A stretch of DNA of 64,000 nucleotides from Caryophanales bacterium UBA1188 (GTDB taxonomy: Bacteria > Bacillota_I > Bacilli_A > Izemoplasmatales > UBA1188): assembly GCA_002310135.1 (NCBI GenBank), contig DBYK01000001.1, forward strand, positions 341,712-405,711, read 5' to 3'. The notes under the pieces were generated by a model. It did not search any database, was not told the origin of the DNA, and saw only the letters and a list, made by a program, of their open reading frames with translations. Below, piece by piece: positions 28,123 through 37,788 of this stretch. Numbering within the stretch: the stretch's first letter is position 1; each line of letters begins with the position of its first letter. The position numbers were made by a program, and so were the translations under genes.

Positions 28123-28725
28123 TTATAATAATAAAGTTTCTTTATGAGAAAATTCAAACTCAATATTCTTTTTTGGATTTTTAAGAAGTGACATTACTCC
28201 TGGTTCAGATACGCCTAGATTAGTGCTGAAGACTAATTTTCTATATGGAATAAAACCACATTTTTCTTGAACTCTTTTTGACCTATTATTTTTATCAAAG
28301 TGACTGCACAATAAAAAATCTAAATCATAATCATTGAATAGATAATCGATCACTTTATTCACAGCTTCACACATAATCCCCCTTCCCCAATAATCTTTAG
28401 ATAAAACAAAACCTAGTTCTCTTCCTTTATAATCTTTAAATTCAGTTAGTTCATCTTCTAGTTTATATCTTTCAATGCCTAATGAACCTATTACTTTATT
28501 GTTTTCTTTATAGACTATCGCGAAGGTTCTATCGTTATTTATAAAATTATTAAGTATCTTTAGTGATTCTTCAGTGTTATTGTGATGAGGCCAACCAGCC
28601 ATTTCACCAACCCCATCAACTTTTGCGTATTCATAAAAATCGGATAAATCTTCTATTTTCCATCCTCTAAGTATTAATCTTTCAGTTTCTAAAACTACAT
28701 TATTGATACTAAAAATTGCGTTCAT
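28123..28725 (-). CDS. GNAT N-acetyltransferase, RimJ/RimL type
   Basis: 200 aa. ETERLILRGWKIEDLSDFYEYA at the N-terminus and GRELGFVLSKDYWGRGIMCEAVNKVIDYLF (about 103-132) show the acetyl-CoA site of RimJ-like enzymes that acetylate protein N-termini or small amines. The start at 28725 has AAGGG 9 nt upstream; the open frame further upstream is without a site. It precedes the lipase gene on the same strand. Substrate unknown. Confidence 0.85.
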   Translation of the reverse strand: MNAIFSINNVVLETERLILRGWKIEDLSDFYEYAKVDGVGEMAGWPHHNNTEESLKILNNFINNDRTFAIVYKENNKVIGSLGIERYKLEDELTEFKDYKGRELGFVLSKDYWGRGIMCEAVNKVIDYLFNDYDLDFLLCSHFDKNNRSKRVQEKCGFIPYRKLVFSTNLGVSEPGVMSLLKNPKKNIEFEFSHKETLLL

Positions 28726-28887
28726 AATACTAACCCTTGTACTTCTTATAATAACATTATAACACATCATTCTTTTAAAAAATGGCCCTCTATAGCTCAA
28801 GTATTTGACTTAATACTTTAAATAATCTATTTTTTGAATTATAATATTTTTAGAATTACATATAAAATTAAATATTTGGAGGAAAAA

Positions 28888-29733
28888 ATGATTTACGTAT
28901 TATTCAATTCTAAATCTAACAATTCTCATGGCGAAGAGGATGCTAGAAAATGGGCAGAAAGGCTAACTCAAGATGTCGAATTTGTGGAGCTTGTTGGGCT
29001 TGACTACAAAAAATTCTTTGATGGTCTAACTGAAGATGATGAAGCAATTCTATGTGGTGGAGATGGAACTGTAAATTATTTCGCTAATGAAATGTATGGA
29101 TATGATTTCAAATGCAAATTATCTTATGTGAAATGTGGTTCAGGAAACGACTTCTATAGAGATGTAGAAGAATATGAAAAAGATGGAAAAATTGATTTTA
29201 AACCATTCCTTAAAAACTTACCACTAATTAAAGTAAATGGAATTGAAAGAAGATTCTTAAATGGTATTGGTTATGGTCTTGATGGTGAAACTTGTCTTGT
29301 TGGAGATCAAATTAGAGAAAAAGATCCAGGAGCTAAAATCAATTATACTAATATCGCAATAAAACTACTTCTTGGAGGATATACAGTTAGAAAGGCTACT
29401 GTTACTGTTGATGGAGTAACTAATGAATATGAAAATGTATGGCTTTCAAGTACTATGTTTGGTAAATATTATGGTGGCGGAATTATGGCTGCACCTAAAC
29501 AAAATAGACTAAATGAAGAACACACTTGTACAGTAACAACTCTATCAAGTACTGGAAGACTTAGGACTTTCTTAAGATTCCCTACTTTCTCAGGTGGAAA
29601 ACACGATGGAAAGAAATGGATTAATCATACTGTAGGACATAGTTTCAAAGTTTCCTTCGATATTCCATGTGCACTTCAAATAGATGGTGATGTAGTACCT
29701 GAAGTTAAGGAATACGAAGTTGTGATTGATTAG
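28888..29733 (+). CDS. Diacylglycerol kinase-like lipid kinase
   Basis: 281 aa of the DAGK catalytic family (YegS/DgkB-like), which phosphorylates lipid hydroxyls with ATP. Seen: the nucleotide motif GGDGT (57-61) with CGSGNDF (about 82-88) and a C-terminal DGDV motif (about 262). Shorter than DgkB (about 300 aa). A GGAGG site lies 6 nt before the ATG at 28888, which fixes the start 18 codons into the open frame. First gene of a tight four-gene operon with a CrtI-like oxidoreductase, an Fe-S flavin reductase and a YhhN protein, all separated by 0-2 bp. The context suggests its lipid substrate is modified by those redox enzymes. Confidence 0.87.
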   Translation: MIYVLFNSKSNNSHGEEDARKWAERLTQDVEFVELVGLDYKKFFDGLTEDDEAILCGGDGTVNYFANEMYGYDFKCKLSYVKCGSGNDFYRDVEEYEKDGKIDFKPFLKNLPLIKVNGIERRFLNGIGYGLDGETCLVGDQIREKDPGAKINYTNIAIKLLLGGYTVRKATVTVDGVTNEYENVWLSSTMFGKYYGGGIMAAPKQNRLNEEHTCTVTTLSSTGRLRTFLRFPTFSGGKHDGKKWINHTVGHSFKVSFDIPCALQIDGDVVPEVKEYEVVID

Positions 29734-29735
29734 TT

Positions 29736-31268
29736 ATGAAAAAATATGATTGTGTAGTAATAGGTGCAGGAAATGGTGGTCTGAGTGCTGCAGTCAAAAT
29801 TCTTATGGGTAAAAAAAGCTGCCTCGTATGTGAAAAGCACAATATACCTGGAGGTTTTGCGACATCTTTTGTAAGAGGTAGATTTGAATTTGAAGCTTCT
29901 CTTCATGAATTCAATGGAATAGGAAATGAGGAGATGTGTGGCAGCACAAAAAGAATGTTCGATGAACTTGAAGTAAGCGATTTAATAGAATGGATTCAAG
30001 TTAAAAATGCATATAGATTGATATCTAAAGAAGAAGGGATAGATTTCGTTCTTCCTTTTGGTATTGATAATATCATTAAAGCTTGTGATACATTATGTGA
30101 AAATGGCGGAATTGAGGCAAAAAAGATAATTGATTTATCTAAAACAATTTATGAAGCTGTAGGATATTTAAGTGATTCAAAAGGTAACCCAGACCCTGAG
30201 GTTATGAAGACAAAATATTATGATTATCTTGCGACTTCTTCTTATTCTGTCAATGAAGTATTTGAATCCCTTAAAACTCCAAAAATCATTAAAAATGTTT
30301 TAAGCGCATATTGGAGTTATTTAGGAGTTGACTTCGATAATATGAGTTTTGTGCATTATGCGAATATGACTTATTCATATTACAGTATGGGGGCTACTGT
30401 CCCTAAATATAGAAGTCATGAATTATCATTAGCGTTTGAGAAGAGAATTCATGATTTAGGAGGAGATATCTTCTATAACACTGAAGTTAAAAAGATTTTA
30501 ACTGATGAAGTTGGTCATGTATCAGGTGTAGAACTTTCAAATGGTGAGGTAATTGAGACAAGACATGTTATTGCGAACTGTTCGCCACACGTTGTATATT
30601 CAAATATGTTAGACCCTAAAGTTGTCCCTGAAAGAGCTCTTAAATTATGCAATTTTAGGAAATTTGCGGGAAGAGGAATAACTATTTTCTTAGGACTTGA
30701 TTCTTCTCCTGAAGAACTTGGAATAACTGAACATTCATATTTCATTTATAATTCAAGTGATTCAGTAAAAATGTATAATGAGATGAAAGATCTTCATCAT
30801 CATGTTGGCCAAGCAACTTGTTGTCTTAATAATGTTAATCCTGATTGTTCTGAAAAAGGAACTACTATTCTTTATATGACATCTCTCTATTTTGATGATG
30901 CTTGGAAAGATGTTGAAGAAAAAGATTATTATAAATTCAAAAATGAAGTTGCGGAGAAATTTATTGAAGATTTTGAAGTTGCGACTGGCGCAAAAATAAA
31001 AGGTCATATAGAAGAAATAGCTATCGCAACGCCTCAAACATACGCAAGATACACTGGACATCCTCAAGGAGTAATCTATGGGTATGAAGGTAAATATGAT
31101 GACGGACTAATGGCGAGAATTATGATGGTTAATGAAGATGCGTTTATTAAAGGTCTTAGATTTGGAGGAGCCTATGGTGAAAGAGAAATAGGTTATCCAT
31201 CTTCATATAAGAGTGGTTATAATGAAGCTAAAAGAACCCTAAAAGATATGGAAAAGGAGGGCTCATAA
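29736..31268 (+). CDS. CrtI/retinol-saturase-like FAD oxidoreductase
   Basis: 510 aa. N-terminal dinucleotide fold VVIGAGNGGLSAAVKIL (7-23) with EKHNIPGGFATSF, as in phytoene desaturases and all-trans-retinol 13,14-reductases. The C-terminal ending GLRFGGAYGEREIGYPSS holds the second FAD contact region. These enzymes add or remove hydrogens on polyprenyl chains or carotenoids, but no crtB/crtE gene is nearby. It overlaps no gene but is 2 bp after the lipid kinase and immediately before the Fe-S reductase, which could supply its electrons. Substrate is unknown; saturation of a membrane isoprenoid is one possibility. Confidence 0.82.
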   Translation: MKKYDCVVIGAGNGGLSAAVKILMGKKSCLVCEKHNIPGGFATSFVRGRFEFEASLHEFNGIGNEEMCGSTKRMFDELEVSDLIEWIQVKNAYRLISKEEGIDFVLPFGIDNIIKACDTLCENGGIEAKKIIDLSKTIYEAVGYLSDSKGNPDPEVMKTKYYDYLATSSYSVNEVFESLKTPKIIKNVLSAYWSYLGVDFDNMSFVHYANMTYSYYSMGATVPKYRSHELSLAFEKRIHDLGGDIFYNTEVKKILTDEVGHVSGVELSNGEVIETRHVIANCSPHVVYSNMLDPKVVPERALKLCNFRKFAGRGITIFLGLDSSPEELGITEHSYFIYNSSDSVKMYNEMKDLHHHVGQATCCLNNVNPDCSEKGTTILYMTSLYFDDAWKDVEEKDYYKFKNEVAEKFIEDFEVATGAKIKGHIEEIAIATPQTYARYTGHPQGVIYGYEGKYDDGLMARIMMVNEDAFIKGLRFGGAYGEREIGYPSSYKSGYNEAKRTLKDMEKEGS

Positions 31269-32435
31269 ATGTTTAAAAGAAATGAAAATCCAATGGTAGA
31301 TGTCCAAAAAGGATTAAACATTGTTAATAAGAGAAGAGAAGCTATTGATAATTCTCCTTCTACTCCTCTTCCAAAATCATATAAAGTTAATGAACTCTCA
31401 AAATCTTTACATCCAGGAATGATTAAAGCGGAATTAATTGATATTAAAGATTCAATATCTGATTATAAAATTTTAACTTTTAAATCATTATCTAAGAATA
31501 AAAGATTTCCATATTTTAAGGCAGGACAATTTATTACAATTTCAGCTAGAGTTAAGGGTTCTATAGTTACAAGACCTTATTCAATTTATTCATCACCTAA
31601 AGATGCCTTAAATGGAATAATAGAAATAGGTGTAAAAAGAAGCGGATTCTTCTCTAATTTTTTAGTTGATGTAATAAAGATAGGAACAAAAGTTATGATT
31701 GGAGAGCCATCTGGAGATTTCTATTATGATAACTTAAGAGATAAAAAGAATATAGTTGGGATTGCGGGTGGATCAGGTGTTACTCCATTTGTATCTATGA
31801 TTAAATCTTTAATTGAGGGCACAGATGACTTCAATCTAACATTATTTTATGGCGTTAGAAAAAGAGAATTTATGATGTATGATTTTAGTTCAATTAATGA
31901 CCCAAGAATAAAGATTATAATTATATTATCTGAAGAAAAAGTTGATGGTTATGAATATGGCTTCATCACAAAAGATATTTTAAATAAATACCTTAAAGGT
32001 GATTATTCAGTCTTTATGTGCGGACCAGATCCTATGTATGAGTTTGTTTCAAAAGAATTCGCTAAACTTGGGGTTGATTATCATAAAATAAGATTTGAAC
32101 ATAACACTATAGGAGATGATCCAACTCTTAAGCACATTGAACATAAACTTACAGTACACTTAAGAGATGAGGTACACGTTATACCTTCTTATGAAAACGA
32201 AACCATACTTACAGCCATGGAAAAAGGAGGGTTATATACTCCATCTAGATGTAGAAGTGGATTCTGTGGGTTCTGTCACTCAAGATTAATAAGTGGAGAT
32301 TATTATACTCCTTCTAAATATGATCATAGAAGAGGGGCAGATAAAAAATTTGGATATATTCATCCTTGTGCAACATATCCAAAAAGTGATATGGAAATAG
32401 ATGTTCCACCACTAGATGAACTAAAGGAGTTATGA
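31269..32435 (+). CDS. FAD/NAD(P)-binding reductase with C-terminal [2Fe-2S] domain
   Basis: 388 aa in three parts: a ~45-residue N-terminal extension; a ferredoxin-NADP+ reductase-like unit with RPYSIYSS (FAD binding, about 99-106), GIAGGSGVTPFVSMI (NAD(P), about 165-179) and MCGPDPMYEF (about 252); and a plant-type [2Fe-2S] ferredoxin domain whose ligands are C-x4-C-x2-C (about 339-347) and a later Cys in HPCATYP. It moves electrons from NAD(P)H to an acceptor. The start abuts the stop of the CrtI-like gene with GGAGG inside it, so the acceptor is probably that protein (inference). Confidence 0.9.
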   Translation: MFKRNENPMVDVQKGLNIVNKRREAIDNSPSTPLPKSYKVNELSKSLHPGMIKAELIDIKDSISDYKILTFKSLSKNKRFPYFKAGQFITISARVKGSIVTRPYSIYSSPKDALNGIIEIGVKRSGFFSNFLVDVIKIGTKVMIGEPSGDFYYDNLRDKKNIVGIAGGSGVTPFVSMIKSLIEGTDDFNLTLFYGVRKREFMMYDFSSINDPRIKIIIILSEEKVDGYEYGFITKDILNKYLKGDYSVFMCGPDPMYEFVSKEFAKLGVDYHKIRFEHNTIGDDPTLKHIEHKLTVHLRDEVHVIPSYENETILTAMEKGGLYTPSRCRSGFCGFCHSRLISGDYYTPSKYDHRRGADKKFGYIHPCATYPKSDMEIDVPPLDELKEL

Positions 32436-32436
32436 T

Positions 32437-33108
32437 ATGACAACACCAGTAATTATATTCACAGTTGTATATTCGTTAGTGCTTGTTGCGTATTTCTTTA
32501 CTGAAACAAGCGGAAAGATGTATTTAAGAGCCCCAAATAAGGTTCTTCTTGCGCTTATGTTTTTCGTCTTTGCGTGTATAGTCTTTTCAATAGATGATAA
32601 ATATTCTCTTCTTTCATATCATGGTTTATTTATGGCGGGATTATTTCTTGCGATGCTTGGGGATATATTTCTTCTATTTGATTTAAATAGAGGAGGAGAT
32701 TTCTTCTTAGCAGGAAATGTGTGTTTCATCATCTATGAACTCTCAGTGCTTAGTCAACATTCAATTAAATTTAGTGAATATTGGTGGGTGATATTAGTAT
32801 CTTTAATCTTACTTCTCACATATTATTTCCTTTTCACTAAATTTGATAAGTTCTTTAAAATGGGGAAGATGAAATATCCAATGTTGTTTTATTTATCATC
32901 AATTACACTCCATGGAGTTATGGGGATTGCGGTGATGATATATGTTCCATCTCTTCTTCTTTTAGGACTTGGTTCACTTCTATTCTTTATATCTGATTTG
33001 ATACTTACAGTAGATAGATTCGCACTTAAAAACAATTGGAGCTTAAGAGCTAACAGCGCATTCTATTTTACTGGATTATTATTGATGGTTTTAAGTATGG
33101 TAGTTTAA
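32437..33108 (+). CDS. YhhN family membrane protein (lysoplasmalogenase-like)
   Basis: 223 aa with eight membrane helices. The intramembrane acidic motifs LGDIFLLFD (about 73-81) and FISDLILTVDRF (about 187-198) define YhhN/TMEM86. Eukaryotic members hydrolyse the vinyl-ether bond of lysoplasmalogens; bacterial members are little studied. Its place at the end of a lipid kinase/redox operon supports a lipid substrate. It starts 1 bp after the reductase stop; a strong bidirectional terminator follows. Confidence 0.85.
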   Translation: MTTPVIIFTVVYSLVLVAYFFTETSGKMYLRAPNKVLLALMFFVFACIVFSIDDKYSLLSYHGLFMAGLFLAMLGDIFLLFDLNRGGDFFLAGNVCFIIYELSVLSQHSIKFSEYWWVILVSLILLLTYYFLFTKFDKFFKMGKMKYPMLFYLSSITLHGVMGIAVMIYVPSLLLLGLGSLLFFISDLILTVDRFALKNNWSLRANSAFYFTGLLLMVLSMVV

Positions 33109-33115
33109 TAATTAA

Positions 33116-33139
33116 AAAAGACCTTACATAAGGTCTTTT
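33116..33139. terminator. Bidirectional terminator
   Basis: 11-bp stem AAAAGACCTTA / TAAGGTCTTTT with a 2-nt centre, between the YhhN gene and the convergent STAS-kinase gene. Confidence 0.85.
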
Positions 33140-33144
33140 ATTAT

Positions 33145-34326
33145 TTAAAAATCTAATGAATCAATATTTGAAAGTAAATCATGAGCTTTTTTCTTAAATG
33201 TCTCAAGTTCAGCTTCAAATGTTGGTTCATTTTTTCTATGTTTAGAAATATATTTAATCATATGAAGAGAATTAAGACATTTAATTTTATCATTCACTTC
33301 TTTTATCTTGCCTTCATCAGTAGTATTTAGATATAACCTGATGAACTTAGGCCAAATCTGTGAATATAATTCTTCTTTCATTCCTAAGAAGTTTTCAATT
33401 AACTTAGGATTGATTTCACCAATACCAACATAAGCGAAATAGGTATTCGCAAGATCAAATATTCTATTTCCATAAGACAAAGTATCCATATCTATTATTA
33501 ATGCTTCCCCATTTTGAAGCATAATGTTGTTTGTGTGAAAATCTCCATGAAGCATTTTAAGAGGTGCTTTTAAAGCTTTGATTAAGGCTTCTGCCTTATC
33601 GCTATCTTCTTTACTCAAAAAAATCTTAGATGCTTCAATCCATTCACCACCAATTTCAGTATTCGCATTAGGCATATCAGTCGATTTAACTTCAGTTCCA
33701 TGAATGATTTTTACAAGATCAACCATCTGTTCAACATATTTATCTAAATCATCTGGATTATTTTTGATTGCATCTGAAAGTGATAATGCATCTAGTAATT
33801 CAAATACTGAACCATATTTATCACCAACAACTACAACATCAAAAGGAATTACTGTAGGTACGCCTAAGATAAATGCTTTTCTTGCGAGGTCTCTTTCTCT
33901 ATTTATTTCTGGTAGACTATCGCTATTTTTATATACTTTGATGATTGTATCATCATCATATTTATAAATAATGCCTTTAGCTCCTTTTCCAATCACTTTA
34001 CAACCATCCACTGACATCTTTCTATAAGCTTTTTCGATTGGAATCATTTCAGAGAAACCAGTCATCTCAAAGATTTCATATGCTTCAACAGAAACATTTA
34101 TTATCTTTAAAGATTTTTCTTTTTTCTTTAGTCTTAAAACAACACGAAGACCGGCACTTGAAATATAATTCAGGTTTCTTGCGTCTATTATCACATCCCC
34201 TTCTTTATTTATAGATCTAATATCATTAATCTCAGTTTCTGTGGCTTCGGCGTTTGCTGAGTCTAATCTTTCATTTAGTTTTAAATATAAAGTATTGTCT
34301 TTAAACTCGTATGATATATAGTTCAT
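33145..34326 (-). CDS. STAS domain fused to an APH/choline-kinase-like kinase
   Basis: 393 aa. Residues 1-100 are an anti-sigma-antagonist STAS domain with the phosphorylatable motif ISSAGLR (55-61). Residues 105-370 are a small-molecule-kinase fold: VIGKGAKGIIYKY (nucleotide loop), K130, catalytic HGDFHTNN (260-267) and IDMD (278-281) as the DFG-like metal site. Relatives of the kinase half occur as a paralogous family (TIGR02172-like). Fusion to STAS is unusual and ties kinase activity to partner switching. It is 11 bp downstream of the SpoIIE-type phosphatase gene, with GAGGAG ahead of the ATG. Confidence 0.82.
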   Translation of the reverse strand: MNYISYEFKDNTLYLKLNERLDSANAEATETEINDIRSINKEGDVIIDARNLNYISSAGLRVVLRLKKKEKSLKIINVSVEAYEIFEMTGFSEMIPIEKAYRKMSVDGCKVIGKGAKGIIYKYDDDTIIKVYKNSDSLPEINRERDLARKAFILGVPTVIPFDVVVVGDKYGSVFELLDALSLSDAIKNNPDDLDKYVEQMVDLVKIIHGTEVKSTDMPNANTEIGGEWIEASKIFLSKEDSDKAEALIKALKAPLKMLHGDFHTNNIMLQNGEALIIDMDTLSYGNRIFDLANTYFAYVGIGEINPKLIENFLGMKEELYSQIWPKFIRLYLNTTDEGKIKEVNDKIKCLNSLHMIKYISKHRKNEPTFEAELETFKKKAHDLLSNIDSLDF

Positions 34327-34337
34327 TTTGCTCCTCT

Positions 34338-37202
34338 TTATTTAATTCTCTTTTTAATTGTGAAAATATTTTTATCGTTTGTGAATTCATAGTGGACGCT
34401 ATCCATTGACTTTTTAACCATATAAATACCTAAACCACCAATAGATCTTTCTTCAGAAGATAATGTAATATCTGGATTATCTTTGGATAGAGGATTGAAT
34501 GGAATGCCTGAATCAATGAATCTGATTGTGGCAATATCATCTTTAATTAATATTCCGATAGTGGCATTCCCGGTTGAATCTATATAAGCATAATGAGCAA
34601 TATTTATGAATATCTCTTCAATCGCTATAGATATTTGATTAATAGCTTTCATAGATGCTTCTTTCTTTTCAAGTTCACCTATAATGAAGTTTGTGACATT
34701 TGCTAGTTCAGAATCTTGAGCTTTAAATGTTCTTTCAATCATTGGATTTGAATCTCCATAATAACTTATCATTAACATTGTAATATCATCGAATTGTTCA
34801 GCTTCACCTTTGAATTTGTCGATATCAACTTTGATTCCTTTTAAGACTTCTTCCATTGATTCTTCTTTATGTTCATTTAAATAATTTATTAATCGAGGTT
34901 CTCCATATAATTCTTTATCTATATTGTTTGCTTCAGTAACGCCATCAGTATAAAGATAAATCTTATCGCCTGGATTTAAATCTAATTCTTGTGGTTTATA
35001 AATGAAACCATCTATACCACCTAATACTAAACCAGATTTAGATTTGATATATTCAAAACCTTTATCTTTTCTATAGATGAGTGGTGGGTTATGGCCTGCA
35101 TTCGCAAATGTGACATGTCCATTTGTGTAATCTAATATACCCATCCAACATGTGACAAACATACCTGCATCATTATTACTGCACAGTTTGTTGTTCGCAT
35201 CACTTAAAACTACATCTACTGGCTTTCCAGATTCAGCCATATTCTTAAGTAATGTTTTAGCTGTCATCATGAAGAGGGCTGCGGGTATACCTTTACCTGA
35301 AACATCCGCAACTAGGAATGCGACTTCGTGATCACTTACCATATAGAAATCGTAGAAATCACCTCCAACTTCTTTTGCGGTATCCATAGTTGCATAAATA
35401 TCAAAATATTTTAAAGCAGGGAATGGCGGGAATACTGATGGTAAAGATGAGTGCTGGATGTTTTTCGCAAACGCTAATTCGTTGTCTATTCTTTGCGATT
35501 CTAGTTCTATATAATGTTTTAGAGTTGAAACTGTAGAGTTAATGTCATCTGATAGAGATGAAAATTCATCACTAGTATAAACATTCACTCTAGTATCTAA
35601 ATTACCGCCTATAATTTTAGATAAACTATCATTAACTTCTCTTATGTTGTTCACTACATATTTTTTAATTAGGAAGTAGATGTGGAAGAAGAATATCGCA
35701 AACACTATTACTTCCATGAAAGAATTAACATATAATTGAGCATCTCTAGTCGAATAAGCTTCTTCTTCAGATAAAACACCAATAACTAAAAAATCAGTGA
35801 GTTTTTTATACATTACGAATACTTTTTCTTTATCTATCGTCTTTCTTACTACTGACATTTCATCATTTTGATTTATTAATGATTCAACTGTTTCAGCTAA
35901 AGCGCTATCACTAGAAATGGGTTTATCGTTATTTTGAATATCTTGGTTGTGCTTGTTTAAAATGATGTAGTAACCAGTACTTCCAATACGTCTTGATTCA
36001 GTATATTTAATTACTGTTTCTTCTATACTTTCTTCATATTTATCTTTATCATAACCAACTTGAATAAATTCAGTGTCGTTTAATTTAACAGCTGCATATT
36101 TCCTATATGTAGTTGAATCATATCCAATAGGCCCAAATTCTTGAACCATTTCAAGCGTGTTTTGAGTATCTATTAAAACCATGAATGCATTAGACTGTTC
36201 AGAGCTACGCATATTAAAGCCTATATCAACATATTCTTGGTTAGTGCTCTTAATTATTAATCCAGTGCTATCCACAACATTTATTTCACTGATTTCAAAC
36301 TCATTCATTAATGAAACTAAATCTATATCATTGTTGAATCTGTATCTATTGACTATTTCATGGCTTTTCATAAGAAGAGATTCATTTAATAAATCTTCAT
36401 CAGAATTCTTAATGATCTCAAAAGATACATCGTTGATGTTTTGTTCTAAAAGATTGTTTGCTTGACTTAAAGCGGTCGATGTTTGAAGTTGATATACAAA
36501 TAAAGTGGTTGCAAGATATGTTAGAACAATTGAAACTAATAACCAGTTTTGAACCTGTTGTGATATCTTTCTGTTTCTTGGCTCTCCGTTTCTTATCTTA
36601 AATGATACGAAAGAAACAAGAATAACAGATAACATTACAGATATAGAATTAACTAACACCATTGGTATAGTACATATCTCAACTATTCTTATGGCTTCCA
36701 AAGGTTCATTTAAATGAGTGATGAAAATTAGTGTCATATGGACAGTCTCCATTACAACACCAGTCACAAGAGCTAAAGCCCATGTTGGACGTTTGTTATC
36801 AAACATAAATTTTCTTAAGAATGCAGCATAAAGACCTGCAAGAATAGTCGATATCGAGCATGCTACTTGAGAATACGCAAGTCCAGGTTTCCAGATGACC
36901 GCAAGAAATCTTTCAATTCCACCAATTAAACCTGAAACAATTCCAGCATATGGGCCGAATATTAGGCCTGCGCAAAGTGGTGCTGCATCTCTTGCATTAG
37001 CGGTTGCCCCACCAATTTCTACACCAAATTCAGTGCCTACTATAGCAGCAAGTCCAAATACCACACCTATTATTATTTCTTGTCTTATTCTTGGTATATC
37101 ATTGAAACTAGTTCTTTTCTTTAATATATGAAAAACTCCCGATAAAGTTATCGGAATTAAAGCACAAAGTGATAATTTTAAAATGATGTCGAAATCAAAC
37201 AT
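34338..37202 (-). CDS. LytS-type membrane sensor with SpoIIE PP2C phosphatase and RsbW-like HATPase
   Basis: About 954 aa. In order: a 5TM-LYT (LytS-like) membrane region (about 1-220, with IGGATANARDAAPL); an extracytoplasmic sensor (about 245-490); a membrane helix (about 495-518); a HAMP-like linker; a PP2C/SpoIIE phosphatase (about 595-805, KEVGGDFYDFY and YLYTDGVTEA); and a C-terminal RsbW-type ATPase (about 820-950, EEIFINIAHYAY and GGLGIYMVK). One protein thus carries both the phosphatase and the kinase of a partner switch. Start at 37202 is set by GGAGG 8 nt upstream; a TTG five codons earlier overlaps that site. Target is the adjacent STAS protein(s). Confidence 0.9.
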   Translation of the reverse strand: MFDFDIILKLSLCALIPITLSGVFHILKKRTSFNDIPRIRQEIIIGVVFGLAAIVGTEFGVEIGGATANARDAAPLCAGLIFGPYAGIVSGLIGGIERFLAVIWKPGLAYSQVACSISTILAGLYAAFLRKFMFDNKRPTWALALVTGVVMETVHMTLIFITHLNEPLEAIRIVEICTIPMVLVNSISVMLSVILVSFVSFKIRNGEPRNRKISQQVQNWLLVSIVLTYLATTLFVYQLQTSTALSQANNLLEQNINDVSFEIIKNSDEDLLNESLLMKSHEIVNRYRFNNDIDLVSLMNEFEISEINVVDSTGLIIKSTNQEYVDIGFNMRSSEQSNAFMVLIDTQNTLEMVQEFGPIGYDSTTYRKYAAVKLNDTEFIQVGYDKDKYEESIEETVIKYTESRRIGSTGYYIILNKHNQDIQNNDKPISSDSALAETVESLINQNDEMSVVRKTIDKEKVFVMYKKLTDFLVIGVLSEEEAYSTRDAQLYVNSFMEVIVFAIFFFHIYFLIKKYVVNNIREVNDSLSKIIGGNLDTRVNVYTSDEFSSLSDDINSTVSTLKHYIELESQRIDNELAFAKNIQHSSLPSVFPPFPALKYFDIYATMDTAKEVGGDFYDFYMVSDHEVAFLVADVSGKGIPAALFMMTAKTLLKNMAESGKPVDVVLSDANNKLCSNNDAGMFVTCWMGILDYTNGHVTFANAGHNPPLIYRKDKGFEYIKSKSGLVLGGIDGFIYKPQELDLNPGDKIYLYTDGVTEANNIDKELYGEPRLINYLNEHKEESMEEVLKGIKVDIDKFKGEAEQFDDITMLMISYYGDSNPMIERTFKAQDSELANVTNFIIGELEKKEASMKAINQISIAIEEIFINIAHYAYIDSTGNATIGILIKDDIATIRFIDSGIPFNPLSKDNPDITLSSEERSIGGLGIYMVKKSMDSVHYEFTNDKNIFTIKKRIK

Positions 37203-37231
37203 TATAGTAGCCTCCAATTAGCAAGAATAGT

Positions 37232-37528
37232 TTATTCAATATCTATAATGTCTGAAAAACCAGTCATTTCAAATATATCTTTTATATCATCACATGCATT
37301 TATTATTTTCATGTGTCCAATTTTATTCATCTTTTTTTGAGATAGAAGCATTACACGTAATCCTGCTGAAGAGATGTATTCAAGATTCGAAAAATCAAAA
37401 ACTAAATCAATAATTGAATCACCAAATTCATTCAATTTTTCTTCTAATTCTGGAGCCGTAACGGTATCTAATCTTCCCTCTAAAGCAACTACTGCTTTTC
37501 CTTCTTCTGTCAAAATGTTAATAGTCAT
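37232..37528 (-). CDS. Anti-anti-sigma factor (STAS, SpoIIAA/RsbV type)
   Basis: 98 aa, a whole STAS domain: GRLDTVTAPELEEKL (18-32) and EYISSAGLRVML (50-61) with Ser53/Ser54 as the phosphorylation site; the second matches Ser58 of SpoIIAA. It ends IFEMTGFSDII, closely echoing IFEMTGFSEMI of the STAS-kinase fusion. First gene of the cluster; GAGGT precedes the ATG. No sigma factor is encoded nearby, so the downstream output is unknown. Confidence 0.92.
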   Translation of the reverse strand: MTINILTEEGKAVVALEGRLDTVTAPELEEKLNEFGDSIIDLVFDFSNLEYISSAGLRVMLLSQKKMNKIGHMKIINACDDIKDIFEMTGFSDIIDIE

Positions 37529-37664
37529 ATAAATACCTCAAATATTGTCTTTTATGTAATTTATGATAACATAAATTAAAATTAAAAGATAGAATAATTA
37601 TTTAACTAATTACTGCTTCTATATATATTACATAAACAACATATCAATCATTAATAATTTCAGC

Positions 37665-37689
37665 ATTTATGCCTATATAAAGAAAAAAA
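37665..37689 (+). repeat. 25-bp dispersed repeat, copy 1
   Basis: Matches 63542-63566 at 24 of 25 positions (only position 7 differs, G versus A), core CCTATATAAAGAAAAAAA. Both copies lie just past the T-run of a minus-strand terminator. Confidence 0.7.
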
Positions 37690-37707
37690 CCACCATTTCT
37701 GATGGCT
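37683..37707 (-). terminator. Terminator of the AbiE-type operon
   Basis: Minus-strand hairpin with GCCAT / ATGGT arms followed by seven Ts, 80 bp past the last gene of the operon. The rest of 37529-37788 is AT-rich and shows no gene. Confidence 0.55.
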
Positions 37708-37788
37708 TTAATAATTAAATACCAAAAACTAAAGCGTTCTTTATAACTTAATAGTTTTACCAACTAGTATCAATGTATGAATACATTA

